A stretch of DNA of 10,808 bases from an uncultured Muribaculaceae bacterium (GCA_947177435.1 CAMWUM010000035.1:1-10808); one strand, 5' to 3'. Shown: positions 1 to 7,298, counted from the first letter of the stretch. Notes: generated from the letters alone by a model not told the origin. Numbers and translations are program-made.

Positions 1-3000
1 CTGCGAACATAGTAGAGAGGTACTGAACGCCAGATTTAGCGTCAAAGCTTTCGTGGGTCGAGATGGTCTCGCGGTTGAGCACGAAGTACGAACCGGTGGT
101 CTCGCCAATTGTCAGGTTGGGGACATCGGTGTTCTGCATGCCGCCCATAGCAGTGCCGTCAAGGTCAACGAGGGTCCATTCGCCGATAGCGTCGCCGAAC
201 TGGAAGGGCTCGTAAGATTCGAAGTCCTCGGTAACAGCCTCGGGAGCTATGTCCTCGAGGTTGGGCTCGTCCCATGTCAGGGTCACGGCGTTGCCTTCGA
301 CAGCGGCTGCCACGTTGGCAACGGTGGGATAGTTGGGCTGAGCCACAACTACGTTGATCTCAGCGGAAGTGTTGTTGGCCTTGTCTTCGTCAGCGGCGTA
401 AACAACCTCAGCCTTGATGGCGTAAGCAGCGGGCGAAGCGGCGTTGGTGGGGAATGAGTATTCGAACTCGACCTTTTCGTTAGAGGCGATGTCAACGCCA
501 GCTACTACGTGCTCTTCGCCATTGACAATGAACTTAACGGTGTAGTCAGCAGCGGCTACGTCAAGGCTGCCTTGGTTCTCAACGGTAACCTTGGCTACTA
601 CGTCGTTGCCGGCGGTAACCTTAGCGGGAGCGTTGATGCCAACGACTGCAAGGTTGTGGTCGAGCTGATTGTAAATCTGGATGTTGTCTACGTCAACAAT
701 GGCGATGGGGTTGCCAGACTGGTCAGCGTAGCCTTCAAAGTTGGCTTGGAGGATTACAGATACCCATACAGCGTCCTTATAGTCAGCGAGGGATACGGTA
801 TAGGTAGCGTACTCATCGGTGGGTTCGATGGTCTTCACCTTAGTCTTGCCTTCGGAGGTCTCAACATATACGTCGAGGGTTACGGTGCCGAGGGTCTTGA
901 CTGCGTCAAACTGATATACAGGGTTGGCAGCGCCGGCCAAGGCTATCTTGCCCGACTTGAGGAATACCCAGCCCTTGGTCATGCCTTGGAACTCGAGGCA
1001 GTAGCCGTCACCGTCAGAAGCGTTATCGCCTGCATAGAGGCCGCCTTCGAGAGAGTAGTTGTTATTGTCGCAGTCGCTGCCCCACCAGTAGCCGAGGCTG
1101 CCGCCAGCCAAAGACTCCTTGACAGGCAGGGTGTAGGGCGCGCCAGTGAGCATGGCTTTGTAGATGCCTTCGCCTTCGCCGGCGACGTTCTCAGCTGCCA
1201 GACCGAAGAAGGTGTAGGCCTGCTGGCCTTCGTTGGTGTTGTACTCCAGATCATAGCTGGTGCCGGATACGCCGGTGGCGTAGGGATTGTCATAGTCAAT
1301 CGAGGGGAATACCATGCCCCAGAACTCCACCATCTCAACGGGATAGATGTTGTAGACAAGATCCTCGGGGAAGAAGGGAGCGCCATTGACGCCTTCCTGG
1401 GGTGCGGTCCACGACATAGCGATTGAGGTGTTCTTATCAACGAGCGTGAAGTTATCGGGCTCGGCGGGCACGTCAATGCCAATGTAGGCCTTCACAGTCA
1501 CGGGGTCGGCCACGCCTGCAGCGCAGCTGAACTCTACCGTTACATTGTAGAAGCCGGGAGCCTCAACAGTTATTTCCTCGTTTACGGCAGCGCCGGTAGT
1601 AACCTGCTTGGCAACAGCCTGCTCGCCGTCAACCTTGATTACCATGTTGAGCACACCGGTGAGGGGGGTGCCGACCAGGTTCTTGCTGGGGGCGGTGAGG
1701 GTAACGGTGGCCTTGTTTGCGCCGGTGGCGTCGGGAGTGACTACCACGTCGGTGGGAGCGGCTGGAGCGTTGTCATTGATTTCCTTGATTGAGAAGTTGT
1801 CTACATAGAGGTAGAACTTATCGGGATCGGAGCAAGCCTTGATAGCAAAGTTGTACATGCCGGTCTCGGTGACGGTGAACTCGCTGTTGGTGAGGGTTAC
1901 GTACTCAGTCTTGTTAAGAGTGGTGACGGGGATAACTTCGGTGGTCATAGACGAAATCCTCGAATCCGGGCCGCAGAGCACAGATACCTTTTCCTCGTAT
2001 GTCGTGCCATTGGCACGAGCCTCAAGCGAGATGACATAAGTCTTGCCGGCCTTAAGCTGCACAGCGGGGAATACCATGTAGTCGTTAGCGGTGTTAGAAG
2101 AGCTGTAGGTATACTTGGCTACGGTGCTGCCGGTGGAAGTGTCTTTATCGAATGTGAAGGTCTTGTTGTCGCCGTTGGCGTCATAGATGGCCACCTGAGC
2201 CTGCTCCTCGGGAGTGTCGAAGGTATTGACGTAAGGCAGAGTAGCAGTCTGGGTGTTGAGCAGGGGCTCTTCGCCGGCCTCGGCGGAGATTACCACGTCC
2301 TGGATCCAGTCGAGATAGTAAATTTCGGTCTTGGAGGCGTTGGCCAGGATCGGGCGGTCGAAAGTAAGAGTCTTGGCTGAAGCGTTATAAGCGGCCGAGA
2401 AGTCAGTGAGCGATACTTCATCACCATTTTCGGTGAGGCCGACCACGAAGATGTTGTAGCTTGAAAAGTCGCCGACGTACTGCAGGTTGGCAAATACATA
2501 GTTGTTGCCGCTCTTTGTGCCCTTGATCCACGAGGTGGGGAAGTCGGTGAAGAGACCCTGTACGTATACGTCATTGCCGGTGAAGGCAACCTTTACGTTC
2601 TGGTTGGTTACAGGAGTCAGGTTCTCAGAGTCAACCTGGGTACCGTTGAGGTACCAGCTCTCGGCGGTAACGCCGGCGGGCGGAGTTACGAGCTCGGGGG
2701 TCTCCTCAGCTTCGGCGGAGATTACCACGTCCTGGAGCCAGTCAAGGTAGTAAACCCTGTCCTCAGCAGCGTTGGCAAGCACTGCCATGTTGAAGGTGAG
2801 GGTCTTGGCAGTAGCATTGTAAGTGGCCTTGTAGCCCGAAAGAGCTGAACCATCGTAGCCTACAGCCCAGATGTTGAGATTGTTGGTGCCGTAGGTGCCA
2901 AGGAACTGGAAGTTGGCGAATTCGTAAGTATTACCGTTCTTCGTACCCTTAACCCACGAGTTGGGGAAAGCGGTGAACAGGCCCTGCACATATACGTCAT

Positions 3001-4024
3001 TGCCGGTGAAGGCAACCTTTACGTTCTGGTTGGTTACAGGGGTCTGAGCTGATGAGTTGACCTTGGTGCCGCTGAGGTACCAGCCCTCGGCAGTCACACC
3101 GGCAGGCAGAGTAACGAGCTCAGTGCTCGGGGGAGTGTAGTTGCTGTTGAGGGTGAGGACGGTCTCAGCATCACCATAGCCGGCGGCGGTGTTGTCATCA
3201 TCCCAGAATGTACCCATGTAATAAGCATCGGCCGTCTGATCATAGGCCTGAGTGCCTTCGAGGGTAATCACATCGCCATTGATGGTGAATGTAAATGCAT
3301 CGGCATGGCTGTCAGCATTATTGATGTTGCCGGCAGCGGTGATAACGCCCCAGCGGAGCGAAATAGTGGTGCCGTAGTTAGTGTTGTAGGCCAGAGGCTG
3401 CTTGGTTGCGACGGTGATGGTGTTGCCGTTCTTCACACCCTTAACCCAAGTGCCCTGAGTATAGCGGGAGATGGGATTGAGCATGTAGACGTTGTTGCCG
3501 TCCACGATGATGGTGGCATTTCCCGACTGGGCTGCCATAGCCATCGAACCGTTAGATGAGTAGTAGGCAATGCCGGTGTTGGCGCGGGTGTAGATCTGAG
3601 GTTCTACGCCCTCAACATTGGTGATGATGCCGTGGGCATCCTTGGTGATGGTGAGGTTGCCCTCAGTCTCGGTCACCTTGGCGGGAGCCTTGTAGGGGGC
3701 ATTGCTGACAGGCTTGCTGACCTTGGTGCCGGTGAGCACGCGGTCATCATTAAGGCTCAGCTGGCCAAGTTCATTGCCGCCGTTTTTGCTCAGCTGCTGG
3801 TAACCGGCGGCGGGGTTGGTGGCACGCACCAGGCGGGTGCTGCCAAACTCCTTGGCGGCGTCAGCCTTGGCAAGGGCGTCAGCATAGGCCTTGGGGCCAA
3901 GCTGGCCAACCTGCATGGCGTGCTGCACGGTGGTGTAGGCCACGCGGCGCTGCGCAGGTTGCGACTGGGCAAATGCCATGGTCGCGATCAACGCAACGAC
4001 AGCAAGCGTAAACAGTCTTTTCAT
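1..4024 (-). CDS. Large secreted multidomain adhesin-like protein (choice-of-anchor J / FN3 / CARDB), C-terminus beyond window
   Basis: The frame is open from the ATG at 4024-4022 to the left edge: 1341 codons, no stop, no frameshift. The N-terminus is a signal peptide (MKRLFTLAVVALIATMAFA, cleavage probably before Gln20). Residues about 20-120 are Ala/Lys-rich and unassigned. Residues about 167-296, 302-443 and 444-585 are three copies of one beta-rich domain, the last two very alike. Then come a jelly-roll-like module (about 590-748, ending in a YLYVDNFSI-type strand), two FN3-like modules (about 752-850 and 853-955), a second jelly-roll (about 967-1119, ending VDVDNIQIY), a CARDB-like module (about 1122-1225, with V.NQG and KANN motifs), an FN3 start (VTLTWDEP) and the opening of a choice-of-anchor J domain (DFESYEPF, about 1264 on). 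Such modules are known from gingipain-type adhesins and other exported Bacteroidetes proteins. I see no catalytic motif, so adhesion or glycan/protein binding is an inference. It lies 104 bases downstream of the M6 protease gene and probably shares its transcript. The distal part, including any sorting tail, is outside the window. Confidence 0.88.
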   Translation of the reverse strand, partial: MKRLFTLAVVALIATMAFAQSQPAQRRVAYTTVQHAMQVGQLGPKAYADALAKADAAKEFGSTRLVRATNPAAGYQQLSKNGGNELGQLSLNDDRVLTGTKVSKPVSNAPYKAPAKVTETEGNLTITKDAHGIITNVEGVEPQIYTRANTGIAYYSSNGSMAMAAQSGNATIIVDGNNVYMLNPISRYTQGTWVKGVKNGNTITVATKQPLAYNTNYGTTISLRWGVITAAGNINNADSHADAFTFTINGDVITLEGTQAYDQTADAYYMGTFWDDDNTAAGYGDAETVLTLNSNYTPPSTELVTLPAGVTAEGWYLSGTKVNSSAQTPVTNQNVKVAFTGNDVYVQGLFTAFPNSWVKGTKNGNTYEFANFQFLGTYGTNNLNIWAVGYDGSALSGYKATYNATAKTLTFNMAVLANAAEDRVYYLDWLQDVVISAEAEETPELVTPPAGVTAESWYLNGTQVDSENLTPVTNQNVKVAFTGNDVYVQGLFTDFPTSWIKGTKSGNNYVFANLQYVGDFSSYNIFVVGLTENGDEVSLTDFSAAYNASAKTLTFDRPILANASKTEIYYLDWIQDVVISAEAGEEPLLNTQTATLPYVNTFDTPEEQAQVAIYDANGDNKTFTFDKDTSTGSTVAKYTYSSSNTANDYMVFPAVQLKAGKTYVISLEARANGTTYEEKVSVLCGPDSRISSMTTEVIPVTTLNKTEYVTLTNSEFTVTETGMYNFAIKACSDPDKFYLYVDNFSIKEINDNAPAAPTDVVVTPDATGANKATVTLTAPSKNLVGTPLTGVLNMVIKVDGEQAVAKQVTTGAAVNEEITVEAPGFYNVTVEFSCAAGVADPVTVKAYIGIDVPAEPDNFTLVDKNTSIAMSWTAPQEGVNGAPFFPEDLVYNIYPVEMVEFWGMVFPSIDYDNPYATGVSGTSYDLEYNTNEGQQAYTFFGLAAENVAGEGEGIYKAMLTGAPYTLPVKESLAGGSLGYWWGSDCDNNNYSLEGGLYAGDNASDGDGYCLEFQGMTKGWVFLKSGKIALAGAANPVYQFDAVKTLGTVTLDVYVETSEGKTKVKTIEPTDEYATYTVSLADYKDAVWVSVILQANFEGYADQSGNPIAIVDVDNIQIYNQLDHNLAVVGINAPAKVTAGNDVVAKVTVENQGSLDVAAADYTVKFIVNGEEHVVAGVDIASNEKVEFEYSFPTNAASPAAYAIKAEVVYAADEDKANNTSAEINVVVAQPNYPTVANVAAAVEGNAVTLTWDEPNLEDIAPEAVTEDFESYEPFQFGDAIGEWTLVDLDGTAMGGMQNTDVPNLTIGETTGSYFVLNRETISTHESFDAKSGVQYLSTMFA
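2270..2695 (-). repeat. Tandem domain repeat, copy B (142 codons)
   Basis: This segment encodes residues 444-585, beginning ELVTPPAGVTAE and ending near YYLDWIQDVVISAE. It directly abuts copy A. The copies diverge in the middle, where copy A has GTYGTNNLNIWAVG and copy B has GDFSSYNIFVVG, but they are nearly identical in the N-terminal strand region and in the closing strand. This suggests duplication followed by divergence with patches held constant by selection or gene conversion. Confidence 0.9.
2696..3121 (-). repeat. Tandem domain repeat, copy A (142 codons)
   Basis: This segment encodes residues 302-443 of the large secreted protein. It begins ELVTLPAGVTAE and ends near YYLDWLQDVVISAE. 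The following 426 bases repeat it as copy B. Residues 328-351 of this copy are identical to residues 470-493 of copy B. At the DNA level 2991-3040 is an exact 50-base match to 2565-2614, and 2712-2736 is an exact 25-base match to 2280-2304. The two offsets (426 and 432) imply a two-codon indel between the copies. The domain family was not recognised. Confidence 0.9.
3139..3526 (-). repeat. Divergent first copy of the adhesin's internal beta domain
   Basis: This segment encodes residues about 167-296 of the large secreted protein. It shares the landmarks of the two later copies in the same order: a VDGNNVYM strand (compare TGNDVYVQ), a W-V-K-G-x-K-N-G-N-T turn, then an alternating hydrophobic strand (FTFTINGDVITLE) matching YNATAKTLTF in the later copies. 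DNA similarity is low, so this copy is older. The match was made by eye and its boundaries are approximate. Confidence 0.6.
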
Positions 4025-4033
4025 AGAATTGTA

Positions 4034-4038
4034 CCTAA
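4034..4038 (-). promoter_or_regulatory. Weak ribosome binding site of the adhesin gene
   Basis: On the minus strand TTAGG lies nine bases before the ATG at 4024. It is only a partial Shine-Dalgarno match, which is usual in Bacteroidetes, where initiation often relies on A/T-rich leaders. It sits just after the 3' arm (4044-4039) of the possible pseudoknot described separately. Confidence 0.35.
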
Positions 4039-4093
4039 GGGACTTTGTAAAACTTTCGGCCGTGGAGAGAGTCCCATTTGCATCTCCGGGCCG
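4039..4093 (-). promoter_or_regulatory. Possible H-type pseudoknot in the adhesin leader
   Basis: Reading the minus strand, CGGCC-C-GGAGA (4093-4083) can pair with TCTCC-AC-GGCCG (4068-4057), giving a two-part stem of five plus five base pairs around a small internal loop. Its 14-base loop contains GGGACT (4075-4070), which is exactly complementary to AGTCCC (4044-4039) twelve bases beyond the stem. The loop-to-tail pairing would form a classic H-type pseudoknot ending just before the TTAGG and 14 bases before the start codon. The pairing is visible in the sequence, but whether it forms or regulates translation is inference. It resembles no riboswitch class I can name. Confidence 0.4.
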
Positions 4094-4115
4094 CTTCTGA
4101 AATATCTTTTTGTCA

Positions 4116-4150
4116 AATTGTCAAATTGTCAAAATGACAATTTGACAATT
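4116..4150. repeat. Perfect 16-bp inverted repeat across the M6 protease stop codon
   Basis: The arms AATTGTCAAATTGTCA (4116-4131) and TGACAATTTGACAATT (4135-4150) are exact reverse complements separated by AAA. Each arm is itself a tandem of AATTGTCA. In the protease reading direction the 5' arm encodes the residues IVKLS, the loop encodes the final Phe, and the 3' arm begins exactly at the TGA stop. The stem is AT-rich (4 G/C of 16) and no U-run follows in either direction, so it is not a textbook intrinsic terminator. It may stabilise the protease mRNA 3' end, attenuate read-through into the adhesin gene, or be a protein-binding site. Confidence 0.9.
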
Positions 4151-7100
4151 ATATTCCCTACTCGCAAGATGGCAATGCCGCTGGTCAACAGGTCGAAGGC
4201 CAGGCGGCCGTCGGCGCCGGTGATGCCTCGGTAGAGGGTGCGGCCCTGCGGATCGCAGACGGTGACTGACTGGCCGGGCTCGGCAGCGATGCTCACGCTC
4301 TTGCCGTCGACCTTGATGGCGCCGGCAGCGGTGGCTGAGGCTATGCCGTCATGCTCGCCCTCGAGGGTGGCTACGGCCACCTCGGCCGAGGGCAGCGAGG
4401 TAAGCGTGCCGTCGGAGGCGGTGACTACGTAGACGTATGCGGTGAGTTGGCTCAGGCCGGTTACGGTCATCGACAGGTCGGCGCCAGCCGATGCCGACTC
4501 GAGCACGGGAGTCTTGGCGGCGCCCTCGCCCACGGCATAGACGCTGACGAAGTACTCTACAGCGCCGTCCATTGCCTGCCAGTTGGCCACGAACGATGAG
4601 TCGGTGACCTCGGTGGCTTCGAGGGCCACGGGAGCGAGCTGGTCAAAGGTGGGCTCGTCTGAGGACTTTTCGAGGGTAACTACCTTTATGGTGTTGGAGG
4701 TCTTGGACTGCAGCGAGCCGTCGGAGGCTACGACTGAGTAGAAGTACTCGGTCGAGGGCTCCAGGCCGGTGATGGCCAGTGAAAGGGCGGCTCCGGCTGA
4801 TGCGTCCTTTACAACGGGCATCAGGTCGTACTTGAGTCCATGGCCGATGGTGATGTCGTCGATGGCAATAGCAGCCTTTGAAGGAGCGTCGTAGACAATG
4901 CGCACCGAGCGGACGCCCAGAGGCACGTCGTTAATTTCGGTAACAAGTCCGCCAGCCTCGTTGACCACGGGCACGTTGGCGATTTCGACATATTGGCCGC
5001 CGACCGAGGCCATCACCTTGATGGAGTTGCCCTCGGGCACATTGCTGCCGCGATGCCAGAATGAGATGGAGCAGATGTCGTCGGCGTAGGTAGGCGACAT
5101 GACGTAAGCCTGATCTGTGGTGAGGCGGAGCGAAGGAACGGCCTGGCCGCTGTAAGCGGAGTTGGCATAAGATGATTTAGACGATGACACCCAGCCGGCC
5201 GGAAGGTCTTTCACGCCGTCGGCAAAGTCGCACACGTCAAGTTCTGACTCACCCGTGGGCAGGACGGAGTAAACGTCGACCAGGTACTCAACGGCGCCGT
5301 CGAGGCCCTGCCAGTTTGCCACGAATGACGAGTCAGTTACCTCGCTGGCCTCGACAGCCACGGGGGTGAGGAGGTCGAACGTCGGCTCAGCGGTGGTGAA
5401 CACGACCGGCTCGGAGGGGTCGCTGATGTCGGCGCCGTTGGTGGAGCATACCTCCACAAAGTATTCGGTGAGGGGCTGGAGGCCGTCGATGGTGACGGTG
5501 AGCACGTTGCCCACGTCCTTCTTCTGCCAGTCGCCGGCTATGACGTGGGCATCTTCCCGACCCTCAATGGCAACCTTGCTGTAGCAGGTGACCAGGTAGG
5601 ACGATGCGTTTTCGTCGGCAGTCCACGATGCCACGGCCGAAACGGGGGTAATGTCAGCAACACCGGTGACGGCGACGCCGTTCACGTCGGGCAGGCCGCC
5701 GCACACCTTGAATGTGATGATGCCGTTGGTCTCGGTGATTTCGGTGATAGGCTTCTGTTGGCCGACATTGTTCCACGACTTCATCGAGGGCCTGGTGGTA
5801 TCGGTAAACGAGGTCACGCCCTTGGTGCCGGGGAATGCGTCGCCATCGCGGGTGTAATCGGTCTGAGTGCCGTCAGCCTCCTCTATGTCAACGTATTGGT
5901 GGCTGGGGGTATTGTTTACTTTATTGCTGTCCCACACAGATTCGTTGTAGTCGACGTGCCATACGAGCATGCCGTGGCCGGGGACGAAAGTGTCCCAGCC
6001 TGTCTGCTGGCGGTTTTCGAAGAGGAAGAACTCGTTGTCTTTGCTGGTCTTGATGATGCAGGCCTCGTTATTGTCGATGGTATTGAGCCTTACGTTGGTC
6101 GCGCCGGTGAGTTCGCGGGGCTCCATCCAGCCCAGGGCGTAGCGCTCGAACGCGCCGTAGTTGGGCGGTGTGCAGCCTTCGTTGTTGTAGGGGCCGTAGT
6201 CGAGGGCCGACCATGCGCCGGGGGTGAACGAACTGGTGTAGCTGGTGGCGTAGAGGTCGGGCAGGCCCATCACGTGGCTGAACTCGTGCACGAACGTGCC
6301 GATGCCGTCGGGCTTGCCACCTTCCCATTCGTTGGAGCAGCCATACTTGTCAATCTGTACGCCGTCATATATATAAGGAATGTATGTGCCGGAGGTTATG
6401 TTCCACGAGTGGGGCCATACGGTGTCGGACGAGCCGCCATTGGCCTCGCCCATACCGGCGTAGAAAACGAAGATATTGTCGACGAATCCGTCACCATTGT
6501 TGTCATATTGCGAGAAGTCGACGGTGGCGTCGAGCTGGTTGCAGGCCTCTATCACCATCTGCTCGGGGTGCTGGTCGTTGCCGCTCCAGTCATTGCCGCC
6601 GTAGTATGAGCGGTTCTGGCTCAAGGTGATAGGACCATAGAGGTCAAATTCGGGATCGAACTGGCCTTTGGAGTTCTGCACGAAGAAGTCGTGGCACGAG
6701 CCGGTGCCGCCATAGTCGGAAAATCCGGGCTCCATGAGCATGCGCGAGAAATAGTCGTGCGGGTCGGCGAGGTTAAACTTATGGTCCTTATACTCAACCA
6801 GTATCACGATGGCCTTACGCTTGCCGTTAGCCGGGAAATTGTTCTCGTTAAACAGACCCGGACCCTGGGCAGCGCGCTGCGGCGCGCGGCTCGGAGCCTT
6901 CTTCACCGTCGCGTTGGCCTTCTGAGCCTGGGAGTCGAGCACGGTGAGCATCTGCTGGCGCGGGGCGGTGGAGATGTATGCGGCCTCGGCGGCGGTGCGC
7001 ATGTCGACGTTGCTCACGCGCATGGCTGTGGCCTCGAGGCTCTGGGCGGATTCGTCGATCTTGGCGTAATAGAAATAGCCGTTTTGTTCTACGATGGGGA

Positions 7101-7281
7101 ATCCGTCGGGGGTGAAGTAGCAGTGGTGGCGCTCGTCGCCACGCAGCTGCACGGCCAGTTCGGTGCCGTCGGGCTGCTTGATTGTCATAATGCCGGGTTT
7201 GGCGGGGATTGCCAGGGCAGGAATTGCCAGTGCGCAAGCGGCGGCGGCAACGGTAATCTTATGCAATATATATTTTTTCAT
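4129..7281 (-). CDS. Secreted M6-family zinc metalloprotease with FN3 domains and T9SS-like tail
   Basis: This 1050-residue protein begins MKKYILHKITVAAAACALAIPALA, a signal peptide. The open frame extends 24 codons further upstream, but the -7 promoter box lies inside that extension, so I chose the ATG at 7281-7279. Residues about 30-140 resemble an M6 propeptide. The peptidase domain (about 153-525) holds the zinc motif HEFSH (332-336) followed by GLPD with Asp342, and DNNGDGFVD (260-268), probably a calcium site. This is the immune-inhibitor-A-like fold, which hydrolyses peptide bonds. FN3 domain 1 spans about 531-631. FN3 domain 2 is split (632-676 and 820-871) by a jelly-roll-like insert, and FN3 domain 3 spans about 876-974. 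The last 70 residues (981-1050) resemble a T9SS type A sorting domain, with GR-LY-G and a terminal GIAILRVGN strand. Export to the cell surface or medium is therefore likely, and natural substrates are unknown. The gene probably shares a transcript with the adhesin-like gene downstream. Confidence 0.93.
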   Translation of the reverse strand: MKKYILHKITVAAAACALAIPALAIPAKPGIMTIKQPDGTELAVQLRGDERHHCYFTPDGFPIVEQNGYFYYAKIDESAQSLEATAMRVSNVDMRTAAEAAYISTAPRQQMLTVLDSQAQKANATVKKAPSRAPQRAAQGPGLFNENNFPANGKRKAIVILVEYKDHKFNLADPHDYFSRMLMEPGFSDYGGTGSCHDFFVQNSKGQFDPEFDLYGPITLSQNRSYYGGNDWSGNDQHPEQMVIEACNQLDATVDFSQYDNNGDGFVDNIFVFYAGMGEANGGSSDTVWPHSWNITSGTYIPYIYDGVQIDKYGCSNEWEGGKPDGIGTFVHEFSHVMGLPDLYATSYTSSFTPGAWSALDYGPYNNEGCTPPNYGAFERYALGWMEPRELTGATNVRLNTIDNNEACIIKTSKDNEFFLFENRQQTGWDTFVPGHGMLVWHVDYNESVWDSNKVNNTPSHQYVDIEEADGTQTDYTRDGDAFPGTKGVTSFTDTTRPSMKSWNNVGQQKPITEITETNGIITFKVCGGLPDVNGVAVTGVADITPVSAVASWTADENASSYLVTCYSKVAIEGREDAHVIAGDWQKKDVGNVLTVTIDGLQPLTEYFVEVCSTNGADISDPSEPVVFTTAEPTFDLLTPVAVEASEVTDSSFVANWQGLDGAVEYLVDVYSVLPTGESELDVCDFADGVKDLPAGWVSSSKSSYANSAYSGQAVPSLRLTTDQAYVMSPTYADDICSISFWHRGSNVPEGNSIKVMASVGGQYVEIANVPVVNEAGGLVTEINDVPLGVRSVRIVYDAPSKAAIAIDDITIGHGLKYDLMPVVKDASAGAALSLAITGLEPSTEYFYSVVASDGSLQSKTSNTIKVVTLEKSSDEPTFDQLAPVALEATEVTDSSFVANWQAMDGAVEYFVSVYAVGEGAAKTPVLESASAGADLSMTVTGLSQLTAYVYVVTASDGTLTSLPSAEVAVATLEGEHDGIASATAAGAIKVDGKSVSIAAEPGQSVTVCDPQGRTLYRGITGADGRLAFDLLTSGIAILRVGNIIVKLSF

Positions 7282-7284
7282 TTT

Positions 7285-7298
7285 GTGCCTATAGGTAC
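7285..7298. promoter_or_regulatory. 14-base palindrome at the M6 protease ribosome binding region
   Basis: GTGCCTATAGGTAC is self-complementary apart from one G-T pair and lies four bases upstream of the protease start codon. On the minus strand it supplies TAGG about eight bases before the ATG, a plausible weak ribosome binding site. A related string, GTACCTAAGG, occurs at 4031-4040 at almost the same distance from the adhesin start. It may be an operator or only a shared translation-initiation context. Confidence 0.3.

Noticed and set aside
509..1426. Plus-strand open frame of 305 codons opposite the adhesin gene
   Set aside because: The minus strand is continuously open with recognisable domains. 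This frame is a mirror of its codon bias, has no start signals and shows no recognisable family.
4110..4135. Short direct repeats TGTCAAAT-TGTCAAAT-TGTCAAAA, considered as a CRISPR-like or iteron array
   Set aside because: The units are eight bases long without spacers, and they are explained by the doubled arm of the inverted repeat. There are too few for an iteron origin.
4116..4150. Classical Rho-independent terminator
   Set aside because: The stem is AT-rich and neither flank has a U-run in the transcribed direction. It is retained only as an inverted repeat of unknown role.
3632..4234. Plus-strand open frame of 200 codons spanning the adhesin start and protease end
   Set aside because: It runs antisense over the ends of two well-supported genes and through the 4116-4150 palindrome, with no promoter or family match.
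5545..6609. Plus-strand open frame of 354 codons opposite the M6 protease
   Set aside because: It lies antisense to the zinc motif and propeptide-to-FN3 region of a clear protease. Its Val/Gly/Ala-rich composition is typical of an antisense shadow.
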